NCBI GenBank assembly: GCA_021812825.1
Contig: JAKAMO010000026.1
Location: forward strand, 1-27,852
Length of the DNA: 27,852 bases
Source: a bacterium
GTDB lineage: Bacteria > Elusimicrobiota > Elusimicrobia > Elusimicrobiales > UBA9959
Direction: 5' to 3'
How positions within the stretch are numbered: the stretch's first letter is position 1; each line of letters opens with the position of its first letter. The position numbers and the translations under genes were made by a program. The notes under the pieces are model-generated. The model saw nothing but the letters and a program-made list of their open reading frames with translations, did no database searches and was not told where the DNA came from. Shown here piece after piece: positions 18,294-25,124 of the stretch.

Positions 18294-18299
18294 ATTCTA
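18294..18299 (-). promoter_or_regulatory. -10-like TAGAAT of the dockerin-like/ankyrin operon
   Basis: TAGAAT in the context AATGTAGAATCT on the minus strand, 26 bases before the ATG at 18267, just after the yceI stop. The -35 region is weak. The same hexamer and context recur before yceI and, with small changes, before the helicase and ADP-ribosyltransferase genes. Confidence 0.45.
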
Positions 18300-18324
18300 C
18301 ATTTTTCCGGGGCGGGCGGAGCCG

Positions 18325-18921
18325 CTATTTAGCGGCCGGCTTCTCCTGCACGAACTCCAGCTCCAGGTTTATGTTCACCTTGTCGCCGACCAGGAAACCT
18401 CCGGAGTCCAGCACTTTGTTCCAGACCATGCCGAAGTCCTTGCGGTTCACGCTGGTCGTGGCCGTGGCGGCCATCCGCATGTTCCCCCACGGGTCCTTGA
18501 CCGGGCCGCTGGCCTCGACGTCCAGCACCAGCTTCTTCGTGATGCCGCGCAGCGTCAGCTCGCCGCGCATCTTGCCCTTCATCCCCTTCACCCCGGTGAA
18601 CCCGGCGCTCTTGAACGTCATCGCCGGGAACTTCTCCACGTCGAAGAAGTCGGGGCTGCGCAGGTGCTTGTCGCGGTCGGGCTCGTTCGTGTTTATACTG
18701 GCGGTCTCTATGGAGGCCTCGGCCTTCCACAGGGCCGGCTTGCCCGGCACGTAGTCCATGCCGCCGGTGAACTTGTCGAACCGGCCCTCCACCTTGCTTA
18801 TGCCCATATGCGCCACCTTGAACGTGACGGCGCTGTGGGCGGGGTCTATCTTGTACGTCTCCGCCGAAGCGTAGGACAGCAGCGCCGGCAGTACCAGCGC
18901 GGCAAATATATACTTTTTCAT
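18325..18921 (-). CDS. YceI-family periplasmic lipocalin-like protein
   Basis: 198 residues with a signal peptide (1-20, ending SYASA) and a full YceI domain: YKIDPAHSAVTFKVAHMGIS, then FDKFTGGMDY, ASINTNEPDRDKHLRSPDFF, then MTFKSAGFTG, GELTLRGITKKLVLDVEA and the closing FGMVWNKVLDSGGFLVGDKV. The family folds as a barrel that binds long isoprenoid or amphiphilic molecules in the periplasm. AAGGAGG upstream of the ATG is the strongest ribosome site in the window. It lies downstream of a MarR gene in the same direction, with its own promoter, and an 18-bp palindrome stands between them. MarR-YceI neighbours are common, so MarR control is likely. Confidence 0.96.
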   Translation of the reverse strand: MKKYIFAALVLPALLSYASAETYKIDPAHSAVTFKVAHMGISKVEGRFDKFTGGMDYVPGKPALWKAEASIETASINTNEPDRDKHLRSPDFFDVEKFPAMTFKSAGFTGVKGMKGKMRGELTLRGITKKLVLDVEASGPVKDPWGNMRMAATATTSVNRKDFGMVWNKVLDSGGFLVGDKVNINLELEFVQEKPAAK

Positions 18922-18943
18922 ATACCCTCCTTACCCTACTGCC

Positions 18944-18972
18944 ATTCTACATATACTGCGCGTCTTTGTCAC
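18944..18972 (-). promoter_or_regulatory. Promoter of yceI
   Basis: GTGACA (18972-18967), a 17-bp spacer, TAGAAT (18949-18944) on the minus strand: 5/6 matches to each consensus box. The predicted start near 18937 leaves a leader of about 16 bases that contains the AAGGAGG site. Confidence 0.7.
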
Positions 18973-19000
18973 CACTTCCGCCTATAGACTTTTAGGTTTT

Positions 19001-19018
19001 TAATACTAATTAGTATTA
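19001..19018. promoter_or_regulatory. Perfect 18-bp palindrome, likely MarR operator upstream of yceI
   Basis: TAATACTAATTAGTATTA is a perfect palindrome between the marR stop and the yceI promoter, 28 bp upstream of the -35 box. Its central 12 bp, TACTAATTAGTA, recur exactly in the marR promoter. It is strikingly AT-only in most positions within GC-rich surroundings. Confidence 0.75.
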
Positions 19019-19036
19019 TTAGCCCAAAAAAAGGTA

Positions 19037-19480
19037 TCACCTGCCTCCCAGCGCCTTCAGGGCGGCTATGACGCCGTGCTTCTCACCCTCCCCAAGCGGG
19101 GCAAAGAACTTCCGCAGCACCTCCAGGTGCTCAGGGAACAGGGAGGACATCAATCTCTCCCCCCGTGGGGTAAGCTCCACCAGCGCCGCGCGGCCGTCCT
19201 TGTCGTCGCGGCGGCGGCGCACCAGCCCGGACCTCTCCAGGTTGCGCACTACTACGGTCATGTTGCCGCCGGAGGACAGCGTCCTCTCGATTATCGCGCT
19301 TATACGCGCCGGCCCCTTGTGATAGAGGAACTCCAGCACCCCGAACTGGGCCGGCGTCACGCCCCAGCCCCCGAAGCAGGGCGCCAGACCGGCCTCAAGG
19401 GCCTTCACGGTGCGGAGCAGGGCTATGACCATCTTCAGGTCCAGCTCTTCCGCGGGCGAGTATACGTGCCTGCGTTCCAT
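19037..19480 (-). CDS. MarR-family transcriptional regulator
   Basis: 147 residues with the MarR winged helix-turn-helix: helix 2-3 region GVTPAQFGVLEFLYHKGPARISAI, recognition helix near SSGGNMTVVVRNLERSGLV, and wing RRRRDDKDGRAALVELTPRGERL. MarR dimers bind palindromes and are released by small ligands. It probably represses itself: TACTAATTAGTA lies in the spacer of its promoter, and the same core occurs upstream of yceI. The predicted transcription start coincides with the A of the ATG at 19480, so the mRNA would be leaderless. The gene lies 44 bases after the acetyltransferase gene, whose stop is just upstream of its -35 box. Confidence 0.95.
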   Translation of the reverse strand: MERRHVYSPAEELDLKMVIALLRTVKALEAGLAPCFGGWGVTPAQFGVLEFLYHKGPARISAIIERTLSSGGNMTVVVRNLERSGLVRRRRDDKDGRAALVELTPRGERLMSSLFPEHLEVLRKFFAPLGEGEKHGVIAALKALGGR

Positions 19481-19486
19481 ACTTAT

Positions 19487-19515
19487 AGTATAGTACTAAT
19501 TAGTAGTTTTGTCAA
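19487..19515 (-). promoter_or_regulatory. marR promoter with operator in the spacer
   Basis: TTGACA (19515-19510), exactly 17 bp, TATACT (19492-19487): a near-perfect promoter on the minus strand. The palindrome TACTAATTAGTA (19494-19505) fills most of the spacer, so a bound MarR dimer would block polymerase. Only six bases separate the -10 box from the ATG. Confidence 0.88.
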
Positions 19516-19524
19516 GGCCGGGAC

Positions 19525-20565
19525 TCAGGCTTCGGTTACGCAGGCCAGCGGCAGCGAATAGATGCGGAAAGGCAGGTGCCTGCGGAACCCGAGCTTGCGG
19601 TTTATCGCCAGCATAGGGACGTTGGCGTCGGAATTGGCGGTGCTGATATACTTCACCCCGGGGTAACGGCGGCGTATCTCCAGCAGCATCAGAGCTTTCA
19701 GCATTCTTCCCAGCCCCCTGCCGCGGCAGCTTTCCCTCACACCGGTCAGCATCTGGTGCACGCGGTGGCCGGCCTCCGGCTGGTAGGAGGTCTCGGTTAG
19801 CCCGCTGAGGCCGCCGTCGGCCTCCTTTGCGTATATCGTGATCTCCTCGGCGCCCGCCTCACGGTTCTTTTTCTCGTGCAGGCGTATCTGCTCCGGGGAT
19901 ATCTCCATCCTTATGCGCAGGCCTCCCAGCGGCTGCTGGTTTATGACCTCGCTGTAGAGTTCGCTGTACGCCTTCAGGTCGTCCTCCGGGATGGAGGCCG
20001 TATCGATCATCCTGGTGTCCGGGTTGCGGCGCGTCCCTTCAGCGGCCCAGGCTTCCACCATATCCCAGTCCACGTCCTTCAGGTACAGTCTGCTCTCGGA
20101 CTGCTCCAGCGCCACATTGCCGCCCAGCGCCGACAGGAACCTGTCGCCGGCTTCGATAATGACCGGCGTCATAAATTCCCTGACCTCCGGCTCGCTGGAA
20201 GCCGTTTCAGCGGCGAGATGCCGCAGCAGGGAGAGTCCTATGCCGCGGCGCCTGTAGCCGGGCAGCACCGAAAGCCGGATATTGGCCTTGGCCTTGTTCG
20301 TGGCGTAACTGGGCGAGGCCGGGGTCTCGGCCGCCCTCATGGCATACCCTGCCGCTTCCGCGCCGCTCATCGCCAGGCAGAAGTACCTTCTGTTGTAGGG
20401 GATGTCCATCGACATGACCAGCTGCCGGCGCCTTTTTTCGCGCGGCAGCAGCGGCTCGTCCGGGTCCGCCTCGGAATGTATCGCGTCCAGGTGGTCGTAA
20501 TGGGCCTTCCACAGGTCCTCGCCCGCGGTCAGCGGATCGAAGCGGATTATCTCAATTCCCCACAT
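19525..20565 (-). CDS. Tandem GNAT-domain acetyltransferase
   Basis: 346 residues with two GNAT folds. The N-terminal one has ANIRLSVLPGYRRRGIGLSL (RRRGIG at 105-110, the acetyl-CoA phosphate loop). The C-terminal one has MLTGVRESCRGRGLGRMLK (RGRGLG at 281-286) and KYISTANSDANVPMLAINRKLGF, typical of the last strands. The layout resembles mycothiol synthase-like double GNAT proteins, but the substrate cannot be told. Both binding loops look intact. The ATG at 20565 overlaps the end of the upstream TlpA gene by 14 bases, with GAAGG before it, so the two are probably co-translated. The helicase, TlpA and this gene form one transcription unit. Confidence 0.9.
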   Translation of the reverse strand: MWGIEIIRFDPLTAGEDLWKAHYDHLDAIHSEADPDEPLLPREKRRRQLVMSMDIPYNRRYFCLAMSGAEAAGYAMRAAETPASPSYATNKAKANIRLSVLPGYRRRGIGLSLLRHLAAETASSEPEVREFMTPVIIEAGDRFLSALGGNVALEQSESRLYLKDVDWDMVEAWAAEGTRRNPDTRMIDTASIPEDDLKAYSELYSEVINQQPLGGLRIRMEISPEQIRLHEKKNREAGAEEITIYAKEADGGLSGLTETSYQPEAGHRVHQMLTGVRESCRGRGLGRMLKALMLLEIRRRYPGVKYISTANSDANVPMLAINRKLGFRRHLPFRIYSLPLACVTEA

Positions 20566-21085
20566 GTGCCTTCGGCGCTTTCAGGGCCTTCTTTATTGCC
20601 GCCTTAAGGGAGTCGAAATCGCTCTTTTCGTAGCCCATGGACTTGAACACTATGCGGCCGCTGCCGTCTATCAGGTAGTTGCGCGGTATACCGGACGCGG
20701 CGAACTTGGAGTAGATCCCGCGCTTCGGGTCCGGGACCAGAGGCAGCGTGAAGCGCTTTTCGCCCAGGAACTTCTTCAGCTCGGCCGCGCCGTGCTCCCG
20801 GCCCACCGCCAGCAGCACGAAGCGCTTATCGGCCTTGTAGCGCTGCCAGATCTCTTCCTCCAGACGCGGCATCTCGGCCATGCAGGGCGGGCACCAGGTG
20901 GCGAAGAAATTTATAAGCAGCACCTTGCCCTTGAGCTGCGCCAGGTCGATCTTCCGGCCGTCGAGCGTGACCGCCCTGAATTCCGGGGCCTTTTGTCCGA
21001 CGCCGGGTTCCGCCTGCTTGGTTTCAGCCGCCGGAGCCGCCCCGGCCAGCCAGCCGCACAGAGAAAAGATGATAAGCGTCCTCAT
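20552..21085 (-). CDS. TlpA-family periplasmic thioredoxin
   Basis: 177 residues from the ATG at 21085, chosen because GGAGG stands five bases upstream and the protein then begins with a signal peptide (MRTLIIFSLCGWLAGAAPAA). A longer reading in the same frame would run back into the helicase gene. The thioredoxin domain has active site WCPPC (C65, C68) in LINFFATWCPPCMAEMPRLE, the central insert of TlpA/ResA-type proteins, and a cis-proline segment (SGIPRNYLIDGSGRIVFKSM). It reduces disulfides outside the membrane, for example in cytochrome c maturation or in secreted enzymes; the substrate is not shown. It could be fed by the DsbD-like protein at 11368-13203. It is the middle gene between a helicase and an acetyltransferase. 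Confidence 0.93.
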   Translation of the reverse strand: MRTLIIFSLCGWLAGAAPAAETKQAEPGVGQKAPEFRAVTLDGRKIDLAQLKGKVLLINFFATWCPPCMAEMPRLEEEIWQRYKADKRFVLLAVGREHGAAELKKFLGEKRFTLPLVPDPKRGIYSKFAASGIPRNYLIDGSGRIVFKSMGYEKSDFDSLKAAIKKALKAPKAHVGN

Positions 21086-21102
21086 GAAGTCCTCCGGCAT
21101 CA

Positions 21103-22263
21103 TCAACCGAACAGATACAGTTCCTCTTCCGCGCGCGTGACGCCGGTATAGAGCCAGCGGCGCCACATATCGTCGTCCATCTTCGGGAAGCGCTCCTCGA
21201 ACATCACCACGCGCCGGGCCTGGCCGCCCTGCGCCTTGTGCACCGTCAGCGCGTAGCCGAAGTCGAACAGGTCCCCCGTCATCGCTAGCTGCCTGTCCTT
21301 CGTGAAATTGACGCCGGTCTTCGCCCCGAACTGCGGCCCGTAGATAAGCCCCTCGTACGGCTTCTCGCGGTCGTCGAGCTGTATCTCGGCCTGGTACCAG
21401 TCCGAGCGGTACTTCGCTATATGGGTTATAGTGCCCAGCATGCCGTTGTAGACGGCCTTCTTATGGTTGTTGCGCAGGCAGATGACGCGGTCTCCGGAGG
21501 ATGGCTCCGGCGTCTCGAAGCCGCGGTTGGCGCGGATGAACTGGTTTATCCTGTTGCGGGTGGTGTTGTAGCCGCAGAGGATCAGGGTCTCCGGGCTCCA
21601 GGACTCGAGCAGCTCCCCTGAACGCTCCTGAGCGTCGCAGTCCTCCTTCAGGTACTTCACCACGCCCGGGCCGTAGCGCTCCGGCGGCACCAGGCCGGTG
21701 GTGCGCGCGTGCCGCGACACCTCGATGATCGGGTTGCCCGCCGCCTGCCGGTGTATCTCGGTAAGCAGCAGCTGCGGCCGCTGCATCAGGTTGAAGACGC
21801 CGGCTATCGGCGGCAGCTGGCCGTGGTCGCCGACAGCTATTATAGGGATGTTATAGGAAAGCAGGTCCTGCCAGATGAGCCCGTCCACCATCGAGGCTTC
21901 GTCCACTATGACGAGGTCCCGCTCCAGCTCCTCCTTGCGGTCCCAGCCCGTTATCCGGCCTTCCTCGTTCTCGCGCGGGGTGTAGATCAGGCCGTGTATG
22001 GTGCTGACGGAATCCCGGACGAAAAGCGCGCCGCTCTCCTTCAGCTTGTTCTTAAGGTTCTGCGCGGCCTTGCCGGTATAGCTGCAGAACGAGACCCGCG
22101 CTGCCTTGTTGAGCTTGGCCAGTTCGTTCCTGAGCACGGCTATCAGCGTGGTCTTGCCGGTCCCGGCGTAGCCGCCCAGCGTGATAAAGCGGGAGCGCGC
22201 CGGGGCCCTGTACCACTCCAGCAGCCCGGCCAGCGCTTCCTTCTGGTCGCCTGACAGCTCCAC
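21103..22263 (-). CDS. RecD2/Dda-like SF1 DNA helicase
   Basis: 386 residues, starting at GTG 22263. Helicase motifs are in order: Walker A GYAGTGKTT (31-39), motif Ia near FCSYTGKAA, Walker B VIVDEASMVD (118-127), motif III GDHGQLPP (145-152), motif IV/V with GYALTVHKAQGGQ (336-348), and motif VI YTGVTRAEEELYLFG (372-386). The compact size and the ending in motif VI fit Dda-like or short RecD2-like 5'-3' helicases (AAA_30 plus UvrD_C_2), not RecD of RecBCD. Phage origin is possible, but no phage genes are near. TAGAAT ends six bases before the GTG and there is no Shine-Dalgarno site. It is the first gene of a unit with the TlpA and GNAT genes, and diverges from the histidine kinase. Confidence 0.94.
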   Translation of the reverse strand: MELSGDQKEALAGLLEWYRAPARSRFITLGGYAGTGKTTLIAVLRNELAKLNKAARVSFCSYTGKAAQNLKNKLKESGALFVRDSVSTIHGLIYTPRENEEGRITGWDRKEELERDLVIVDEASMVDGLIWQDLLSYNIPIIAVGDHGQLPPIAGVFNLMQRPQLLLTEIHRQAAGNPIIEVSRHARTTGLVPPERYGPGVVKYLKEDCDAQERSGELLESWSPETLILCGYNTTRNRINQFIRANRGFETPEPSSGDRVICLRNNHKKAVYNGMLGTITHIAKYRSDWYQAEIQLDDREKPYEGLIYGPQFGAKTGVNFTKDRQLAMTGDLFDFGYALTVHKAQGGQARRVVMFEERFPKMDDDMWRRWLYTGVTRAEEELYLFG

Positions 22264-22269
22264 GTCTAG

Positions 22270-22275
22270 ATTCTA
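22270..22275 (-). promoter_or_regulatory. -10-like TAGAAT before the helicase gene
   Basis: TAGAAT ends six bases before the GTG start on the minus strand, the same spacing as in the marR promoter. The -35 region is poor. A GTG-initiated leaderless mRNA would be unusual. Confidence 0.4.
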
Positions 22276-22328
22276 CCTTTTAACGCGGTCGTCAGGATAA
22301 ACCGCCGCCGCACCGCGGTACGGCGCGG

Positions 22329-22358
22329 TTGCGGGCGCGCGGCGCGGATTAATATAAT
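22329..22358 (+). promoter_or_regulatory. Candidate promoter of the histidine kinase gene
   Basis: TTGCGG (22329-22334), 18 bp, TATAAT (22353-22358) on the plus strand. The leader of about 68 bases contains a small hairpin (GCGGC/GCCGC, 22386-22399) and ends with AGGGGGG before the ATG. Confidence 0.5.
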
Positions 22359-22432
22359 GAGCGAAGGGTTATCCGGGGGGCTGGCGCGGCTTACGCCGCC
22401 GCCTCCTTTCCGGTAATGGATAGGGGGGCACA

Positions 22433-23566
22433 ATGGGGAACAATACACCGGCGTTCACTTACTTTCTGCCTGCGGAACGGGCCACGGCGGCCGCGGTCAG
22501 GCGCCAGCAGGAGCTTATCGGGAACTCGCCGCTGCCGGACGTGCTGGACGGTATAGTGGATTTCGTACTGATACTGAACCGGCAGAGGCAGACCATCTAC
22601 GCCAATAAGTCTTTCCGCGACTTCCTGGCCGTGAACGACATAACCAGGCTGTTCGGCCAGCGGCCAGGCGGGCTCGCCGACTGCACTCACGCGGCCGAGC
22701 CGCCTAACGGCTGCGGCACCACCGAGGCCTGCCTGCGCTGCGGGGCCGGCCAGGCCATCGCCAAAGCCCTGGATGACGGGACCTCGGTCATGGAATGCCG
22801 GATAATGTCGCGAAAGGCCGGGGAGGACCTGAACCTGCGCGTCTGCGTCAAGCCTTTCGAATTCAAGCGCGAGAGACTGCTGCTGATGTCGCTGGCCGAC
22901 ATCAGCGCCGAGAAGCTCCACGAGGCGCTGGAGCGCGTCTTCTTCCACGACATCCTGAACACCGCCGGAGCCGTGAAGGGACTGATAAACCTTATAGACC
23001 CGGTAGACCCCGCCAGGACGGACAGATACATGCATTCCGCCTCAGACGCCTCGGACAAGCTGATAGAGCAGATACTGTCGCAGAAGGACCTGCTGGCCGC
23101 GGAGAAAGGCACGCTGGCGCCGCACAACTCCGTAATCTCCTCGCGCGAGTTCCTGGGGGGCGTGGCCATGCTGTTCGCCGGGCACGAGGCCCAGCGCAGG
23201 AAGAAGGTGGCGGTGGACCCGGCCAGCGAGGACGTAAGCTTCTCCACGGACAAGACGCTGCTGCTGCGGGTGCTGGTCAACATGCTTAAGAACGCGCTCG
23301 AGGCGGAGAAACCGGGCGCGATCATAACGCTGGCCTGCCGACGGACCGGCGCGGGCGTGCTGTTCTCGGTGCACAACCCCGGGCGCATGCCCGACGACAC
23401 GCGCTATCAGGTGTTCCAGAAGTCCTTCTCCACCAAGGGCGCCGGCCGCGGCCTGGGGACCTACAGCATAAGGCTGCTGACCGAGAAGTATCTGAAGGGG
23501 AAGGTCTCCTTCACTACCGGGGCGCAGGGCACCACCTTCACGGTGGAGCTGATCGTCATGCCCTAG
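22433..23566 (+). CDS. PAS-domain histidine kinase with conserved Cys cluster
   Basis: 377 residues and the only plus-strand gene. A PAS domain (about 35-160) contains four cysteines, C84, C94, C100 and C103 (GCGTTEACLRCGA), a spacing suited to binding a metal or sensing redox. The dimerisation helix has acceptor H172 in FFHDILNTAGAVKGL. The ATPase domain follows with N283 and N287 (VNMLKNALEA) and the glycine-rich lid KGAGRGLGTYSIRLL (335-349). No membrane segment is seen, so it probably senses a cytoplasmic signal. There is no receiver domain and no adjacent regulator; the response regulator at 6619-7302 is a possible but unproven partner. The 3' end overlaps the DUF2127 gene on the other strand by 11 bases. 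The helix-turn H-D-x-L-N makes it clearly a kinase. Confidence 0.93.
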   Translation: MGNNTPAFTYFLPAERATAAAVRRQQELIGNSPLPDVLDGIVDFVLILNRQRQTIYANKSFRDFLAVNDITRLFGQRPGGLADCTHAAEPPNGCGTTEACLRCGAGQAIAKALDDGTSVMECRIMSRKAGEDLNLRVCVKPFEFKRERLLLMSLADISAEKLHEALERVFFHDILNTAGAVKGLINLIDPVDPARTDRYMHSASDASDKLIEQILSQKDLLAAEKGTLAPHNSVISSREFLGGVAMLFAGHEAQRRKKVAVDPASEDVSFSTDKTLLLRVLVNMLKNALEAEKPGAIITLACRRTGAGVLFSVHNPGRMPDDTRYQVFQKSFSTKGAGRGLGTYSIRLLTEKYLKGKVSFTTGAQGTTFTVELIVMP

Positions 23567-24020
23567 ACCTGGCGCGGATACGCCAGACCAGCCCGGCTAT
23601 TATGGCCAGATTCAGCAGCGTCACTATGACGCGCCCTGCGTACACGCCCTTCAGCAGCGCGAGCACCTCGAACGGCAGGAAAATGCCCGACGAGAGGGCC
23701 ACGAACCATTCCCCCCAGGAATAGCGGCGCAGCAGGCACCAGCCCTCGGCTAGGTTGAACGAGCCGTCCGCCAGCAGGGCCCAGAAGAGCATGCTGGCGT
23801 GCCGGTGCAGGCCGTCAGCCAGGAGCAGGTCGGCCAGCCGCAGGCTGCCGGCCCCGACGAGGTGGTCGCGCAGGGCTTTCAACGTGCCGGCCAGCCACGG
23901 GCCCGCGCCGTACCAGAACAGATAGCCGAGCATGCCCGCGAAGAGGAGCTCCGAAAAGCCCTTTACGGCCTTGTAGAGTATTATCCCGCGGACGAAGCGG
24001 GAGTGAGCGCCGGCGCTCAT
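23556..24020 (-). CDS. DUF2127-family membrane protein
   Basis: 154 residues with four likely membrane helices (about 12-37, 70-92, 103-122, 128-146). The segment GEWFVALSSGIFLPFEVLALLKG followed by a final NLAIIAGLVW helix matches DUF2127 proteins, small integral membrane proteins without known function. The ATG overlaps the stop of the metalloprotease gene as ATGA, so they are translationally coupled and may act together at the inner membrane. The gene ends inside the tail of the convergent kinase gene; no terminator is visible between the two. Confidence 0.85.
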   Translation of the reverse strand: MSAGAHSRFVRGIILYKAVKGFSELLFAGMLGYLFWYGAGPWLAGTLKALRDHLVGAGSLRLADLLLADGLHRHASMLFWALLADGSFNLAEGWCLLRRYSWGEWFVALSSGIFLPFEVLALLKGVYAGRVIVTLLNLAIIAGLVWRIRARSRA

Positions 24021-25081
24021 GCCGGGCGCTCCGTTCCGGCGGCAGGCGCCGGCCGCGACGGGGCCTGCGGCGGAGAGGCCTGGCGCTTGGGGCGGAACAG
24101 CGGGGACGTGCAGGCCCGATGCAGCTCGGCCATGTCCTCGGGGCGGAGGAGCAGGCCGGTCCCCGAGTTCACAGGGGACATCAGGGATTCCCTGCCGGGC
24201 ACGTGCTCCAGCCCCAGAGCGTGCCCCATCTCGTGCGCCAGAAGACGCACCAGCTGGTCATGGTCCGAATATTTGTAGATATCTATCGCTGGCAGGGCCT
24301 TATCCACCCTGTAGTGCCCCTCCTCGTAAACGCCCATGGCCGAGCCCTCGCGGTTATACTGCTCCACGTCCAGGTTCAGCTCGACTATCAGCTGGTTCAG
24401 CGTGGTGGCCATCGCGTTGAGCGTGTCTATCACGGAGTTCACCGCACCCTCCTCCAGCTTTATCATGGAGAAATCGCTCTCCAGCGACGCCCTGGCCGAG
24501 TCCAGGCTGCGCTTCTGCTGCGGGCTGGCGAAGCCGCGGCGGTTATAACCCGCCACGGTATCGTTGTAGGAGGCCTCGCCGCGGCGGTACTCGTCCAGCC
24601 TCGCTTCCAGCGCGGCCTGGCGCGAATCCAGGCCGGCCGAGAGCGAGTCATAGGCGTCCTTGAGCGACTTGTAGGCGGCCAGGCTGCGGTCGGTCTTGAG
24701 GCCCATGCCCCTCAGCTTGTCCAGGGCCTCCTGCCTGCGGTCATAGACCATGTTCACGGCCAGACCGCCTCCGGAAGGCAGGCCTTTGAAAACCTCCCGC
24801 CCGGCGGCCTTGTTCCAGACGCCGGCCGCCTCGGCCAGGGCGGACCCGAGCTCCCGGGGGTCCAGTCCGAAACGCTGGTCTATGCTGCCTATGGAATAGG
24901 TGATCGGGGAGCTGCACGGTAACATGCCGGACCTCACCAGTCTGGCCGCGGAAAGCAGTTGCGGCCCGCGGGTCAGCAGCAACCAGATGGTCGTGCTCAG
25001 GACCGTGACGAGCAGGACAAGGTCGAACAGGCGCCGCGCGCCGCTGACCTCGCCCGGCTTCTTCTCATCGCCGGTGGACAT
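24017..25081 (-). CDS. Membrane-anchored matrixin-like metalloprotease with coiled-coil insert
   Basis: 354 residues. One membrane helix (about 18-37) anchors the protein with the catalytic part probably outside. The zinc site is a classic metzincin: H283-E284-x-x-H287-x5-H293 in LAHEMGHALGLEH, followed by the Met-turn at M301 (SLMSP). This is the matrixin/peptidase M10 style. Unusually, about 130 residues of predicted coiled coil (about 115-245, LDSRQAALEARLDEYRRGEA and similar heptads) separate the N-terminal strand region (PITYSIGSIDQRF, AAGVWNKAAGREVF) from the zinc site. The insert may form a lid or oligomer stalk. The tail is Pro/Ala-rich. TTAGAT ends seven bases before the ATG, with no Shine-Dalgarno site. 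It is coupled to the DUF2127 gene by an ATGA overlap. Confidence 0.88.
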   Translation of the reverse strand: MSTGDEKKPGEVSGARRLFDLVLLVTVLSTTIWLLLTRGPQLLSAARLVRSGMLPCSSPITYSIGSIDQRFGLDPRELGSALAEAAGVWNKAAGREVFKGLPSGGGLAVNMVYDRRQEALDKLRGMGLKTDRSLAAYKSLKDAYDSLSAGLDSRQAALEARLDEYRRGEASYNDTVAGYNRRGFASPQQKRSLDSARASLESDFSMIKLEEGAVNSVIDTLNAMATTLNQLIVELNLDVEQYNREGSAMGVYEEGHYRVDKALPAIDIYKYSDHDQLVRLLAHEMGHALGLEHVPGRESLMSPVNSGTGLLLRPEDMAELHRACTSPLFRPKRQASPPQAPSRPAPAAGTERPA

Positions 25082-25088
25082 GGTCTTA

Positions 25089-25094
25089 ATCTAA
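25089..25094 (-). promoter_or_regulatory. -10-like TTAGAT before the metalloprotease gene
   Basis: TTAGAT in AAAATGTTAGATTAAG on the minus strand, seven bases before the ATG. No good -35 is seen. It belongs to the set of start-proximal -10-like boxes. Confidence 0.35.
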
Positions 25095-25124
25095 CATTTT
25101 GCGGCCGGAAGGAAAAAGCCGGCG

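Noticed and set aside
18321..18336. Perfect hairpin GCCGCT-ATTT-AGCGGC at the yceI stop codon as a terminator
   Set aside because: No T run follows it on the minus strand; the next bases are GC-rich. It may still protect the mRNA end.
16768..18987. A 739-codon open frame on the plus strand
   Set aside because: It runs antisense through three well-supported genes and its translation is Leu/Gln/Arg-rich with no motif, as expected from GC-rich codon bias on the other strand.
25103..25122. GCCGG/CCGGC stem with T-rich loop between the ADP-ribosyltransferase and protease genes
   Set aside because: The T run is in the loop, not after the stem, so it does not look like an intrinsic terminator.
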